This document shows positions 8,208 through 17,672 of a stretch of 64,000 nucleotides of DNA, piece by piece. The DNA lies in contig PNNF01000005.1 of assembly GCA_013824085.1 (NCBI GenBank), positions 38,185-102,184 on the forward strand. Reading direction: 5' to 3'. How positions within the stretch are numbered: position 1 is the stretch's first letter; each line of letters opens with the position of its first letter. The position numbers and the translations under genes are program-made. A model generated the notes under the pieces. The model was not told the DNA's origin, ran no database searches, and saw nothing but the letters and a program-made list of their open reading frames with translations. Origin of the DNA: Chlorobiaceae bacterium (GTDB taxonomy: Bacteria > Bacteroidota > Ignavibacteria > Ignavibacteriales > Ignavibacteriaceae).

Positions 8208-9574
8208 TGTCTAAGCATTTAAAAGAGATTGAACAAAAAATAATTGATTTCATCTCTGCAAAAGAATTAATCAGCCCCAAAGAAAAAATTCTACTAACGT
8301 TAAGTGGTGGAGCTGACTCTGTTTTTATGTTGAGCTTCTTCAAGAAATTTCAGAAAAAATTTAAAATTGAGTTAGTTGCTCTTCACGTAAATCATAAACT
8401 GCGTGGAAAAAATTCTGACAAAGATGAAATGTTTTGTAAAGTATTATGCGAAAAAAATGAAATTCCTTTCTACTCTTTTTCAGTCGATGTAAATAAAACT
8501 TCTAAATTATTAAAAATATCGTTAGAGGAAGCCGGAAGATTTGTTCGATATAATATCTTCTCAAAAGCATTGTTTGAGCTTAAGTTTGATAAGATAGCAA
8601 CCGCCCACAATAAGAATGACAACACCGAAACTGTTCTCTTCAATATGATAAAAGGGACTGGTATCAAAGGGCTTTGCGGAATTCCGATAAAGCGAGATAA
8701 AATTATCAGACCAATTTTATGTTTAACTAAAGATGAGATTTTGCATTACCTAAAAGAGAATAAAATTAAGTTCCGTGAAGATTCGAGTAATAAAGATGAA
8801 TTGTTTAAACGAAATTATTTAAGACTTAAAATTTTACCGCAGTTGAGAAAGAATATTAATCCTGCACTCGATGAAAATATTTTTTCTCTTACTCAAATTC
8901 TTTCAGAAGTAAATGATGTTTATAAAAAAAAATTAAATGATTATCAAAACCAAATTGAAAAAGAAGAAGCAAGAATTTCATTCGACATAGATAAAATTTC
9001 GTTTGGAGATTTGGTGATGACAGATGTAATTAGAAATACAATATTGAATAAGTTTAATCTCGAAATAAATTTCAAAAAAAGTATAAAGATTTTGAATCTG
9101 AGGACTAATCAGAAGGGGAAAGAGATTCAGATTGACAAAAATATTTCGGCTATTCGTGAAGCTGACAAAATAATTATTTATAAAAAACAAAAACGTTTGG
9201 TTGAAGAGAGTTTTATAGAAGTTGATTCTGAGCGTTTGATTGATGAACAAAAAATATCAATTAGAAGAGTTGATAAAAAAGAAGTAAAAATAAATTCTAA
9301 TGCGAAGATAGAATTTATTGATGCTGATAAAGTGAAATCAAATCTAAAAATTAGAAGATGGCAAAAGGGCGATTTTTTTTATCCACTTGGAATGAATGGT
9401 AAAAAAAAAATTTCTGATTATCTTACTAATTGTAAAATTGATTCTTCTAAAAAGAAAAATCAAATTGTTCTACTTCATGAAGAAAAAATAGTTTGGTTAG
9501 TTGGGAGAAGATTAGACAATAGATTTAAGATAACGAACGATACAAAAAATATTCTAAAATTGGAGATAAGTTGA
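8207..9574 (+). CDS. tilS: tRNA(Ile)-lysidine synthetase TilS
   Basis: 455 residues. The PP-loop ATP-binding motif LSGGADSVFM lies at about 32-41, with ALHVNHKLRG, ATAHNKNDNTET and the TilS-typical FREDSSNKDELFKRNYLRLKI further on. The C-terminal TilS domain has IRRWQKGDFFYPLGM. The enzyme changes C34 of the tRNA(Ile) CAU anticodon to lysidine and is essential. Start ATG overlaps the riboflavin synthase stop. tilS-hpt-ftsH is a conserved neighbourhood in many bacteria, which supports all three calls. Confidence 0.95.
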   Translation: MSKHLKEIEQKIIDFISAKELISPKEKILLTLSGGADSVFMLSFFKKFQKKFKIELVALHVNHKLRGKNSDKDEMFCKVLCEKNEIPFYSFSVDVNKTSKLLKISLEEAGRFVRYNIFSKALFELKFDKIATAHNKNDNTETVLFNMIKGTGIKGLCGIPIKRDKIIRPILCLTKDEILHYLKENKIKFREDSSNKDELFKRNYLRLKILPQLRKNINPALDENIFSLTQILSEVNDVYKKKLNDYQNQIEKEEARISFDIDKISFGDLVMTDVIRNTILNKFNLEINFKKSIKILNLRTNQKGKEIQIDKNISAIREADKIIIYKKQKRLVEESFIEVDSERLIDEQKISIRRVDKKEVKINSNAKIEFIDADKVKSNLKIRRWQKGDFFYPLGMNGKKKISDYLTNCKIDSSKKKNQIVLLHEEKIVWLVGRRLDNRFKITNDTKNILKLEIS

Positions 9575-10116
9575 ACGAAATAATGATTGGAAATGAAAAA
9601 TTCGTCCCATTCATTTCTGAGGAAGCTATTGAAAGAAGAGTTAAGGACTTAGCAAAAGAATTATCTGAAGAGTATAAAGATCGAGTTCCAGTTTTTATCG
9701 GAATTCTAAACGGTTCATTTATTTTTTTATCAGATTTAATTAAAAATTTTCAGGGCGACTGTGAAGTCGATTTTTTCAAACTGTCGAGCTATGGTGACGA
9801 AAAAATTTCATCCGGAAGTGTTCGATTATTAAAGGAATTGAACTGTGAAGTGAACGATAGAGACTTGATTATTGTTGAAGATATCGTCGATAGTGGATTA
9901 TCAATTAAATATATGGAAGAACTTATTGAAGGGCATCATCCACGTTCAATGAAAGTTGTTACACTTTTACTGAAGCCCAACAGTCTTAAATATGATGTTA
10001 AAATTGATTATATTGGATTTGAAATTCCGAGCAAGTTTGTTATCGGATATGGATTAGATTATGCACAAAAATTTAGGAATCTAAGTTCAATTTATGTTTT
10101 AAGTGAGCAAGGATAA
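9571..10116 (+). CDS. hpt: Hypoxanthine phosphoribosyltransferase
   Basis: 181 residues. The PRPP-binding loop is [11 protein letters not shown] at about 99-109, preceded by the flexible-loop region [13 protein letters not shown], with [19 protein letters not shown] near the C-terminus as in type I purine phosphoribosyltransferases. It salvages hypoxanthine and guanine. The start is a TTG overlapping the tilS stop (TTGA) with GGAG five bases upstream; an ATG four codons later (9583) is the alternative. It sits in the conserved tilS-hpt-ftsH order. Confidence 0.94.
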   Translation: MNEIMIGNEKFVPFISEEAIERRVKDLAKELSEEYKDRVPVFIGILNGSFIFLSDLIKNFQGDCEVDFFKLSSYGDEKISSGSVRLLKELNCEVNDRDLIIVEDIVDSGLSIKYMEELIEGHHPRSMKVVTLLLKPNSLKYDVKIDYIGFEIPSKFVIGYGLDYAQKFRNLSSIYVLSEQG

Positions 10117-10123
10117 TTTTTTT

Positions 10124-12208
10124 ATGGAAGACATGAATAGAAAATTTTATAACGAAGAAAATACACCAGACGATAAAAAATCGCCTAATAAAAATTTAAA
10201 AATTCCACGAAATGGAAATAACAATAGACCTGACGATAACTTTGATTGGTCAAAAATAATTAGAATCGTTTTTAGCTGGGGAGCTGTAGTAATTGCAGCT
10301 GTAATAGTGATGCAGTTGTTCAAGACTGGCGCTCCAACCTTTATTGAAATCCCTTATAATCAATACATAACATTTCTTAATGAAGGAAAAATCGCTAAAG
10401 CTACAATCACAAAATCTGATGTGAACGATTTCTTTTTTAAAGGTGAATTAAAAGCCGAAGAATTTATTAAGATAAAAGATAAAGAAGTAAAGATCAGATA
10501 TTTCACTGTTTACTTGCCTGAACCTGTAATTAAAGATCACGAAACAAAATGGATTGCTCAAGGAATTGTCTATTCATTTGAAAGACAGTCGAGCGAATGG
10601 CTGACGATATTGATTGGAATTCTTCCTTGGATTTTGATCATAGGTATTTGGATCTTTTTTATGAGAAGAATGCAAGGCGGCGGAGGTGGTGGGGGCTCGC
10701 GCGGAATTTTCAGCTTTGGAAAAAGTCGTGCAAAAATGATTGGACAAACTACAAATAAAGTTACATTCAAGGATGTAGCTGGTGCTGACGAAGCTAAAGT
10801 AGAACTTCTAGAAATTATCGAATTCTTAAAAGAGCCAACTAAGTTTCAAAAACTTGGAGGAAAAATTCCAAGAGGTGTATTGTTACTCGGACCTCCAGGA
10901 ACAGGAAAGACATTACTCGCAAGAGCTGTGGCAGGCGAAGCTGGTGTTCCATTCTATTCAATAAGCGGAGCTGATTTCGTTGAGATGTTCGTGGGAGTTG
11001 GCGCTAGCAGAGTTCGTGATTTATTTGAACAAGGAAAAAAGAACGCTCCGTGTATTATTTTTATTGATGAAATTGATGCAGTCGGAAGACAAAGAGGAGC
11101 AGGACTTGGTGGCGGGCACGATGAAAGAGAACAGACATTGAATCAACTTCTCGTTGAGATGGATGGATTTGAACAGAACAGCGGCGTAATTATTATTGCT
11201 GCTACAAATAGACCAGATGTGCTTGATCCCGCTTTGTTAAGACCTGGTAGATTTGATAGACAAGTAGTTGTTGATAGACCTGATGTTAAAGGGCGCGAAG
11301 GAATTCTTAAAGTTCATACAAGAAAAATTCCGCTTGGCAAAGATGTAAAACTTCCTATCCTTGCTAAAGGAACTCCGGGACTTGCGGGTGCAGATTTAGC
11401 AAACCTCGTGAATGAAGCAGCATTGCTCGCAGCCCGAAAAAATAAGGCTAGCGTTAATATGGAAGATTTTGAAGAAGCTAAAGACAAAGTAATGATGGGA
11501 ATGGAAAGAAAGAGTTTGATAATCTCTGACAAAGAGAAAAAAATTACTGCTTACCATGAAATTGGACACGTGCTGGTTGCGAAAAAATTACCCGAAGCTG
11601 ATCCTGTGCACAAGGTAACTATTATTCCTCGTGGCAGAGCTTTAGGTGTTACGAGCTACTTACCTGTTGATGAGAAGCATACTTATTCAAAAGAATATCT
11701 TGAGGCAATCATTACTTACGCAATGGGTGGAAGAGCTGCAGAAAAAATTGTCTTCAATCATTTTACTACTGGTGCCGGAAATGATATTGAAAAATCTACG
11801 AACATCGCTCGCAAAATGGTTTGTGAATGGGGAATGAGCGAAACTTTGGGACCACTCGCATATGGTTCAAAAGAGGAAGAAATTTTCTTAGGCAGAGAAA
11901 TTCAAAAGCATAGAGATTATAGTGAAAAAACTGCTGTCGATATTGATAATGAAATTAGAAATATTGTAAGCTCTTGTATGCAAAGGGCTGAAGAAATTTT
12001 ACGAGAAGATATTGCAACACTACATCTTTTATCAAATGAACTTCTTGAGAGAGAAATTCTTGATGGTGAGGAAATTGATAAACTAATGAAAGGTGAAGCG
12101 TTACCTCCAATTAAGAAAAATGGTAGTTCAGAGGCACACGAGGAAGAGGAAGTTCCTGAACACGTTAAAAAACTTTTGGATCAACGGAATCCGTCTTCAA
12201 CTGCTTGA
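10124..12208 (+). CDS. ftsH: ATP-dependent zinc metalloprotease FtsH
   Basis: 694 residues from the ATG at 10124 (AAGGA ten bases upstream); an in-frame GTG at 10103 inside hpt is the alternative. Two membrane helices (about 46-66 and 160-180) flank a periplasmic domain. A glycine run ([11 protein letters not shown]) then leads to the AAA+ domain: Walker A GPPGTGKT at 256-263, Walker B IIFIDEID and the arginine-finger region [11 protein letters not shown]. The protease domain has HEIGH at 478-482. It degrades unassembled or short-lived membrane and cytosolic proteins. The acidic C-terminal tail ([13 protein letters not shown]) is long but ordinary. Confidence 0.97.
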   Translation: MEDMNRKFYNEENTPDDKKSPNKNLKIPRNGNNNRPDDNFDWSKIIRIVFSWGAVVIAAVIVMQLFKTGAPTFIEIPYNQYITFLNEGKIAKATITKSDVNDFFFKGELKAEEFIKIKDKEVKIRYFTVYLPEPVIKDHETKWIAQGIVYSFERQSSEWLTILIGILPWILIIGIWIFFMRRMQGGGGGGGSRGIFSFGKSRAKMIGQTTNKVTFKDVAGADEAKVELLEIIEFLKEPTKFQKLGGKIPRGVLLLGPPGTGKTLLARAVAGEAGVPFYSISGADFVEMFVGVGASRVRDLFEQGKKNAPCIIFIDEIDAVGRQRGAGLGGGHDEREQTLNQLLVEMDGFEQNSGVIIIAATNRPDVLDPALLRPGRFDRQVVVDRPDVKGREGILKVHTRKIPLGKDVKLPILAKGTPGLAGADLANLVNEAALLAARKNKASVNMEDFEEAKDKVMMGMERKSLIISDKEKKITAYHEIGHVLVAKKLPEADPVHKVTIIPRGRALGVTSYLPVDEKHTYSKEYLEAIITYAMGGRAAEKIVFNHFTTGAGNDIEKSTNIARKMVCEWGMSETLGPLAYGSKEEEIFLGREIQKHRDYSEKTAVDIDNEIRNIVSSCMQRAEEILREDIATLHLLSNELLEREILDGEEIDKLMKGEALPPIKKNGSSEAHEEEEVPEHVKKLLDQRNPSSTA

Positions 12209-12212
12209 ATAA

Positions 12213-12881
12213 ATGAACCATATTGATAACACAACTATAAACTACAGAGATGAGTTAGTCCGCAAGGGTGTTCATTTCTGTAGTCTTTCGATACCAACTA
12301 TTTATTATTTTATTCCTCGCTTTGATGCGATTGTAATTTTAAGTGTTCTAACATTTGTTGCTCTTGCATTAGATATAGGGCGCTTTGCTATTCCTCAGGT
12401 TGGAGTTTTTTTTAATAAATATTTTGCGTTTATGATGAGAAAACATGAACTCGATACAAAGAAAAAAAATCTCAACGGCGCTTCTTATGTTTTAATTTCT
12501 GCTTTAGCATGTGTAATTATTTTTCCGAAAGTTATTGTTGTAACAGCGTTTGCAATTCTGATTATTAGTGATTCGTTTGCTGCTTTGATTGGTAGAAGAT
12601 TTGGCACGCGAAAATTTCTTTCCAAAAGTTTAGAAGGAACGATTGCATTTTTTATTACTGCAGTTGTGGTTGTACTCGTAACTCCCAAAGTATATTATTT
12701 GCCTATTGAATTTGTTATTGGGTTTATTGCTGCATTCGTTGGAACAATTGTAGAAAACATCTCGTTCGGATTTGCTGATGACAATCTCTCAATTCCACTT
12801 GCAATTGGATTCACAATGTGGGGGCTTTATTTACTGCTCCTTCCCAATGTCGATTTGATTTTAAAAAATGTTCCTCTATAG
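12213..12881 (+). CDS. Polyprenol/diacylglycerol kinase or CDP-DAG-like integral membrane protein
   Basis: 222 residues with about seven hydrophobic helices. The N-terminal RDELVRKGVHFCSLSIPTIYY and the central AILIISDSFAALIGRRFGTR plus KSLEGTIAFF match the bacterial dolichol-kinase / CdsA-like family, where the SDxxAALxGRRFG stretch carries the catalytic site. These enzymes phosphorylate a lipid alcohol using CTP or ATP; the substrate is not determinable here. It follows ftsH with a four-base gap and looks like the last gene of the greA operon. Confidence 0.82.
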   Translation: MNHIDNTTINYRDELVRKGVHFCSLSIPTIYYFIPRFDAIVILSVLTFVALALDIGRFAIPQVGVFFNKYFAFMMRKHELDTKKKNLNGASYVLISALACVIIFPKVIVVTAFAILIISDSFAALIGRRFGTRKFLSKSLEGTIAFFITAVVVVLVTPKVYYLPIEFVIGFIAAFVGTIVENISFGFADDNLSIPLAIGFTMWGLYLLLLPNVDLILKNVPL

Positions 12882-13158
12882 AACAAAAATATTTTTGACA
12901 ACAATTTCTATTCCATACAAAAATTTTTAAATAATAAAAATTAGTTTTGTCCCCTCTCATCATTCTAATAGTAAAATTTCAAATTAAGTCGTTTAGTCTC
13001 AATTCATTTAATCAATATTTTAAAATGAGAGATTTTTTTTGTGATTGTTTTTTTAAAAAAGTGCTTTACAAATTCAAAAAAAAATGTAGATTGCATTTAA
13101 CAATTAAATAATCTTAATGAAGATTATTAAAAAACATTTTATTAACGATGGAGGCAAC

Positions 13159-14805
13159 ATGGTTAGATTCCTTACTTTTTCGTTTCTACTACTTCTCTCT
13201 TTCTCTCAAATGATGGCTCAAACACAACGCTTTACTAGAAGCGCGCAAATACCTACTTGGAATTTTGAAAGAGGTGGTTTCGGTGGCGTTATTGCAGGCG
13301 TTGATTTTGATAAAGATCGAAGACCAGAAATTTATGTTTGCAATACTAATATGGTTGACAGACCGTTAGAGTTGATTCCGAGATTATATAAATTTGAATT
13401 GAGTGGAACAACTTGGCAAAGAGTTTGGTCAGTCGAGTCTGATATTCCAGCTCAGAATACTTGGCCTGCGCTAACTTGGGGTGACATGGACAACGATACC
13501 AAACCTGAAATTTTTTGGGGACCGGTTAATTATCTAAATGCTGTCACGAATCCAAATCCTGCAAGAATTTTAGTTTATGAATATCCCGGTGATGGCACTG
13601 ACAATATGGGCGTCAACGATGGCTTTGGTGGATTTTTACCAAACGCAAAATTTGCAATGACTACAACCAATATGTTTGAGCTTAGACCAATAAAATGGTT
13701 TGTTCAAAATGTTGATGCAGATACTAGACCTGAATTAATTTTTGCTGATAGAAGAGGCGGAGCTGACTCAATTCGTTATAATTTTGGAATTGTTCAAGCA
13801 AGCAATATTCCTGACAACGGAAATGCTTCTGAAGTTTGGACTGTTAAAGAACATGGCTTAAATAAACCCGGAATGGCTGGCTCTGGAAGTAAATGGGATT
13901 TAGCAATTCTAAATAATATTATATATTTCTTTGACAACGGAGGAAGATTATTTCCTGTCCGACACAATGTAAACGTTTGGCAATACTTACCATCGCAAGG
14001 CGGACTAGCAGGCGGACGTGGTTCTTTCAAAGGTTCTGTAGTTGCTGACATTGACAAAGATGCAACTCAAGAAATTGTTGTTGGTTCTTGGTTAGATCCT
14101 GCTGTTTATGTTTTAAGAAGAAGTGGCGATACGCTTCGTTCGTTTATGATTGCTGACTTAAGATCACTTGGAGCAAGAAGGCTAAATGGTGCTGCATCTG
14201 GCGACTTAGATAATGATGGAAATATTGATTTTGTTTTCGGTACGAGATTTGTAACTGATAGTGTTAGAAATAATCTTGTTGTTAGAGTTGAATATCAAGG
14301 TGGCGATATTACAAGCCCTTCAAGCTATATTTCATCTGTGATTGATTCATTGCTTCTTCCACTCGGAGGAGATTTGGACGTTATAACAATTGCAAATGTT
14401 GATGGCGATCCAGCAGGTGAAGTTATTTATACTCAAGGTTATTCAAGAGGTAATCCTACTGATTCAGTTTCAGCGTTAGTAGTACTTGATCTTCAATTTA
14501 CTCCTGTGAGTGTTGAGCGAGAAGATTCACAAATTCCTTCAACAATTTATCTCGAACAAAATTATCCAAATCCTTTTAACCCAAGCACAAATATTAAGTT
14601 TGGTTTAGATCAAGAAGCTCGTGTTGATTTAAGAGTGTTTGATATTCTCGGAAGGGAAGTTGCAGTATTAATTAATAATCAGAATTTTTCTGCAGGGAAT
14701 TATACCTCTGAGTTTAATGCTGAAAATCTCGCAAGTGGAATTTATATTTATTCACTTAAAGCAGATAATAAAACTATAACTAAGAAGATGCATTTGCTGA
14801 AGTAA
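13159..14805 (+). CDS. T9SS-exported FG-GAP/VCBS-like surface protein
   Basis: 548 residues from the ATG at 13159, which has GGAGG four bases upstream and starts a signal peptide (MVRFLTFSFLLLLSFSQ). Repeated Asp-rich segments such as VDFDKDRRPEIYV, DMDNDTKPEIFWG, VADIDKDATQEIVVG and DLDNDGNIDFVFG are FG-GAP/VCBS blades, which usually bind calcium and form a beta-propeller. The last 85 residues form a type A sorting domain (NYPNPFNPSTNIKFGL, then DLRVFDILGREVAVL, ending in SGIYIYSLKAD...KKMHLLK). The protein should therefore be exported by type IX secretion and held at the surface. First gene of a four-gene surface cluster. Confidence 0.86.
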   Translation: MVRFLTFSFLLLLSFSQMMAQTQRFTRSAQIPTWNFERGGFGGVIAGVDFDKDRRPEIYVCNTNMVDRPLELIPRLYKFELSGTTWQRVWSVESDIPAQNTWPALTWGDMDNDTKPEIFWGPVNYLNAVTNPNPARILVYEYPGDGTDNMGVNDGFGGFLPNAKFAMTTTNMFELRPIKWFVQNVDADTRPELIFADRRGGADSIRYNFGIVQASNIPDNGNASEVWTVKEHGLNKPGMAGSGSKWDLAILNNIIYFFDNGGRLFPVRHNVNVWQYLPSQGGLAGGRGSFKGSVVADIDKDATQEIVVGSWLDPAVYVLRRSGDTLRSFMIADLRSLGARRLNGAASGDLDNDGNIDFVFGTRFVTDSVRNNLVVRVEYQGGDITSPSSYISSVIDSLLLPLGGDLDVITIANVDGDPAGEVIYTQGYSRGNPTDSVSALVVLDLQFTPVSVEREDSQIPSTIYLEQNYPNPFNPSTNIKFGLDQEARVDLRVFDILGREVAVLINNQNFSAGNYTSEFNAENLASGIYIYSLKADNKTITKKMHLLK

Positions 14806-14822
14806 TCAGAAGAATTTCAATT

Positions 14823-14872
14823 GATGGTTGTTTATTACCAATGAAAAATTTTTCAAGTTATAAACAACCGTC
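14823..14872 (+). promoter_or_regulatory. Nested intercistronic stem-loop
   Basis: Arms GATGGTTGTTTAT (14823-14835) and ATAAACAACCGTC (14860-14872) pair over 13 positions with one G-U wobble. The loop itself contains the 14-base palindrome TGAAAAATTTTTCA (14842-14855). No T-run follows, so a simple terminator is unlikely. It sits between the secreted-protein gene and the receptor gene and could stabilise or process the transcript, or attenuate it. Confidence 0.5.
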
Positions 14873-14931
14873 ATTCTGTTCTGATTTTCCGACATAAAAA
14901 ATTAATATTTAATTTGCTATCCGAGGTGAAC

Positions 14932-17655
14932 ATGAAAAAGAATCTACTTTTTATTCTATTTTTGCTCGCAATATTTTTTTCACTCCCTAATTTTGTATTC
15001 TCTCAGACGGGAAAAATATCAGGCAAAATTACAGACGAAGCGACCAATGAAGATCTGATTGGCGTTAGTGTTCTTGTTGAAGGAACATATCTTGGGGCTG
15101 CAACCAATGTTGATGGAACTTTTACAATCCTTAACATAAATCCCGGGACTTATAACCTTCTAATTTCTGCAGTTGGTTTTCAGAAAAAGAAAATTACTAA
15201 TGTAAGAGTAGCAACTAACTTTACTACAAGAATAGATGCTCAACTAGTTTCTGATGCAATTGGTCTCGAAGAAGTTGTGGTAGAAGCCGAAAGACCTTTA
15301 ATCAGAAAAGATCTTACTTCTTCAAGAACAGTTATGGACGATTCACAAATTGAAGCACTTCCAGTTGAAAGTATTGATCAGATTCTCTCATTGCAAGCGG
15401 GTATAACAAAAGGTGCAAGCGGTGAACTTCATATACGCGGCGGTCGTTCTACAGAAATCGCGTTTAATGTGAATGGAGTTTCGGCTGTTAATCCTTTCGA
15501 TTTTTCTCGCTCTGTACAAATATCTACTAATGCAATAAAAGAGTTATCAGTTGTTAGCGGAACGTTTAATGCTGAATATGGCGATGCACTCAGCGGAGTT
15601 GTAAATACTGTTACAAAAGAAGGTGGAAAAAAATATAAAGGCACAGTTTCATATTACACTGGTGATTATTTCACTTCAAATAAAGATGTATTTTTTAATA
15701 TCAATGATATTAATCCGATAAATAATCAAGTAATCGAAGGAACATTTGGCGGACCTTTTCCATTCTCAGATCAAAAAGTTACTTTCTTTTTTTCAGGACG
15801 CTATAACAATGATCAGGGCTATTTATATGGTCAGCGACAACATACGATTTATGATTCAGTCTATCGTAATGTGAATAATCCAAATGACATTAGATTATCT
15901 ATGACGGGTGACAATGCGATAGTTTCGCTCAACCCAAGTGAAGATATTACGTCAACTGCAAAATTTACTTACACTCCAATTCCTGTTGTAAAAATTAATT
16001 ATGATCTTATCTATTCTCAATCAGATTTTAGAACTTATAACCACGAATTAAAATATAATCCTGATGCGAATTATAATAGATACGAATGGGGTCTTATTAA
16101 TTCATTAGAATTGCGACACGCTTTAAGTGGAACAACTTTTTATAATTTAAGTGGTGCATTCAGCGTTTACGATTTTAAGAGATATTTATTCCCGATGCTT
16201 GATTCTTCTGGTAATGCAGTTTCGTTCAGGCCTGGTATGGATTTGTCAAATCTTATTATTGATAATCGTTATCAGCCCGCACATAAAAATGTGAAAGTTT
16301 CTACATATACTTTTTCTTCAGGTGGAACTTTGAATGAACATTTTTATCAACGCTCATACACAACTGAATTAAAATTTGATATCACTTCTCAAATTACTTC
16401 TCAGCACGAAGTAAAATTTGGAATGAGATTTAAATCAGACCAAATGGATTTTCATAATTTTAGTATTTTAAGAGATACTATTACATACAGAACACCAAAA
16501 ATTTTAGGACCTGAAACCCTCTCTCAAGATTTGTATTCAAGAGAACCAATTCAATTTTCTGCATACATTCAAGATAAGATGGAATTTGAAACGATGATTA
16601 TTAATGCGGGTTTGAGATTCGATTATTTCGATTCGAGAGCATTGTCAGCGCCAAATATTTTTGAGCCAACCGCAAATCTAATTGATGCTGAAGCTAAATC
16701 TACTTTTAGTCCACGCTTAGGAATTTCATTCCCAATTACAGACCGAGGAATAATTCATTTTTCTTATGGACATTTCTATCAATTGCCACCATACCGATTT
16801 TTATACACGAATCCAAATTTTGAATCATTCGGTGCAACACCAACTTATGGAAATGCGAATTTAAATCCAGAAAAAAATGTTACGTATGAAATGGGATTGC
16901 AACAACAGCTATCAGACAATATTGCTATGAATATTACGGGCTTCTATAAAGACGTTAGAGATTTACTTGCACTGCAACGTTTGAGAGCAAGCAGCAGTGT
17001 TACTTATTATAAATATGTAAATAAAGATTACGGAAATATCAAAGGATTAACTTTCTCTTTCAACAAACGAAAAGGAAGTAATGATCTTTTTGGTGCGTCT
17101 GTTGATTATACATTTCAAGTAGCTGAAGGAAATGAAACTGGAGCAGATGCCTTCTTTTTAGATATTGCTTCAGGCAGACAAAGTGAAAAAACTCCCGTCC
17201 CATTAAATTGGGATCAACGTCATACACTAAACGGTGTTGTAACTATTGGTACTAGTGACGATTGGTTTGTAACACTTGTTGGAACTATTGGTTCTGGTTT
17301 ACCTTACTCTCCCGAATTGTTTGAGCGACAAATATTTTTATCTCCGAACAGTGGTAGAAAGCCGATGCAAACAAATGTCAATCTCTTCTTTGAAAAATCT
17401 TATGATGTGTTTGATGCAGTCTTTACAGTCTTCTTAAAGGTCTTCAATCTTTTCGATGCAAAGAATGAAGCGTTTGTTTTTGATGATACAGGTCGTGCAA
17501 CATACACACTCGAAGAAACTAAAGGTGGTGCGCAAGAGACAAATAATATTGCGGCGAGAGTTCCTGGAGTAAAAACAGCAACTGAATATTTTATTCGACC
17601 ACAATATTTTACAGCACCACGCGAAATCAGAATCGGTTTTTCTTTTGAATATTAA
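14932..17655 (+). CDS. TonB-dependent receptor with carboxypeptidase-regulatory N-terminal domain
   Basis: 907 residues from the ATG at 14932 (GAGGT five bases upstream; an earlier start at 14914 has none). After the signal peptide a CarboxypepD_reg-like domain (about 25-110) has SGKITDEATNEDLIGVSVLV and GTYNLLISAVGFQKK. The plug domain (about 125-230) follows, with DLTSSRTVMDDSQIEALPV, GELHIRGGRSTEIAFNVNG and SGVVNTVTKEGGKK. The remainder is a 22-strand barrel ending in EIRIGFSFEY. It takes up a ligand across the outer membrane using TonB energy; the ligand is unknown. It stands between two large secreted proteins, without a SusD homologue. Confidence 0.92.
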   Translation: MKKNLLFILFLLAIFFSLPNFVFSQTGKISGKITDEATNEDLIGVSVLVEGTYLGAATNVDGTFTILNINPGTYNLLISAVGFQKKKITNVRVATNFTTRIDAQLVSDAIGLEEVVVEAERPLIRKDLTSSRTVMDDSQIEALPVESIDQILSLQAGITKGASGELHIRGGRSTEIAFNVNGVSAVNPFDFSRSVQISTNAIKELSVVSGTFNAEYGDALSGVVNTVTKEGGKKYKGTVSYYTGDYFTSNKDVFFNINDINPINNQVIEGTFGGPFPFSDQKVTFFFSGRYNNDQGYLYGQRQHTIYDSVYRNVNNPNDIRLSMTGDNAIVSLNPSEDITSTAKFTYTPIPVVKINYDLIYSQSDFRTYNHELKYNPDANYNRYEWGLINSLELRHALSGTTFYNLSGAFSVYDFKRYLFPMLDSSGNAVSFRPGMDLSNLIIDNRYQPAHKNVKVSTYTFSSGGTLNEHFYQRSYTTELKFDITSQITSQHEVKFGMRFKSDQMDFHNFSILRDTITYRTPKILGPETLSQDLYSREPIQFSAYIQDKMEFETMIINAGLRFDYFDSRALSAPNIFEPTANLIDAEAKSTFSPRLGISFPITDRGIIHFSYGHFYQLPPYRFLYTNPNFESFGATPTYGNANLNPEKNVTYEMGLQQQLSDNIAMNITGFYKDVRDLLALQRLRASSSVTYYKYVNKDYGNIKGLTFSFNKRKGSNDLFGASVDYTFQVAEGNETGADAFFLDIASGRQSEKTPVPLNWDQRHTLNGVVTIGTSDDWFVTLVGTIGSGLPYSPELFERQIFLSPNSGRKPMQTNVNLFFEKSYDVFDAVFTVFLKVFNLFDAKNEAFVFDDTGRATYTLEETKGGAQETNNIAARVPGVKTATEYFIRPQYFTAPREIRIGFSFEY

Positions 17656-17672
17656 AGTTTAAGGAGCAAATG

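Noticed and set aside
12895..12950. TTGACA (12895) and TAGTTTTG (12942) as a promoter for the surface operon
   Set aside because: The elements are about 40 bases apart, not the 20-base geometry seen elsewhere, and such matches are common in A/T-rich DNA.
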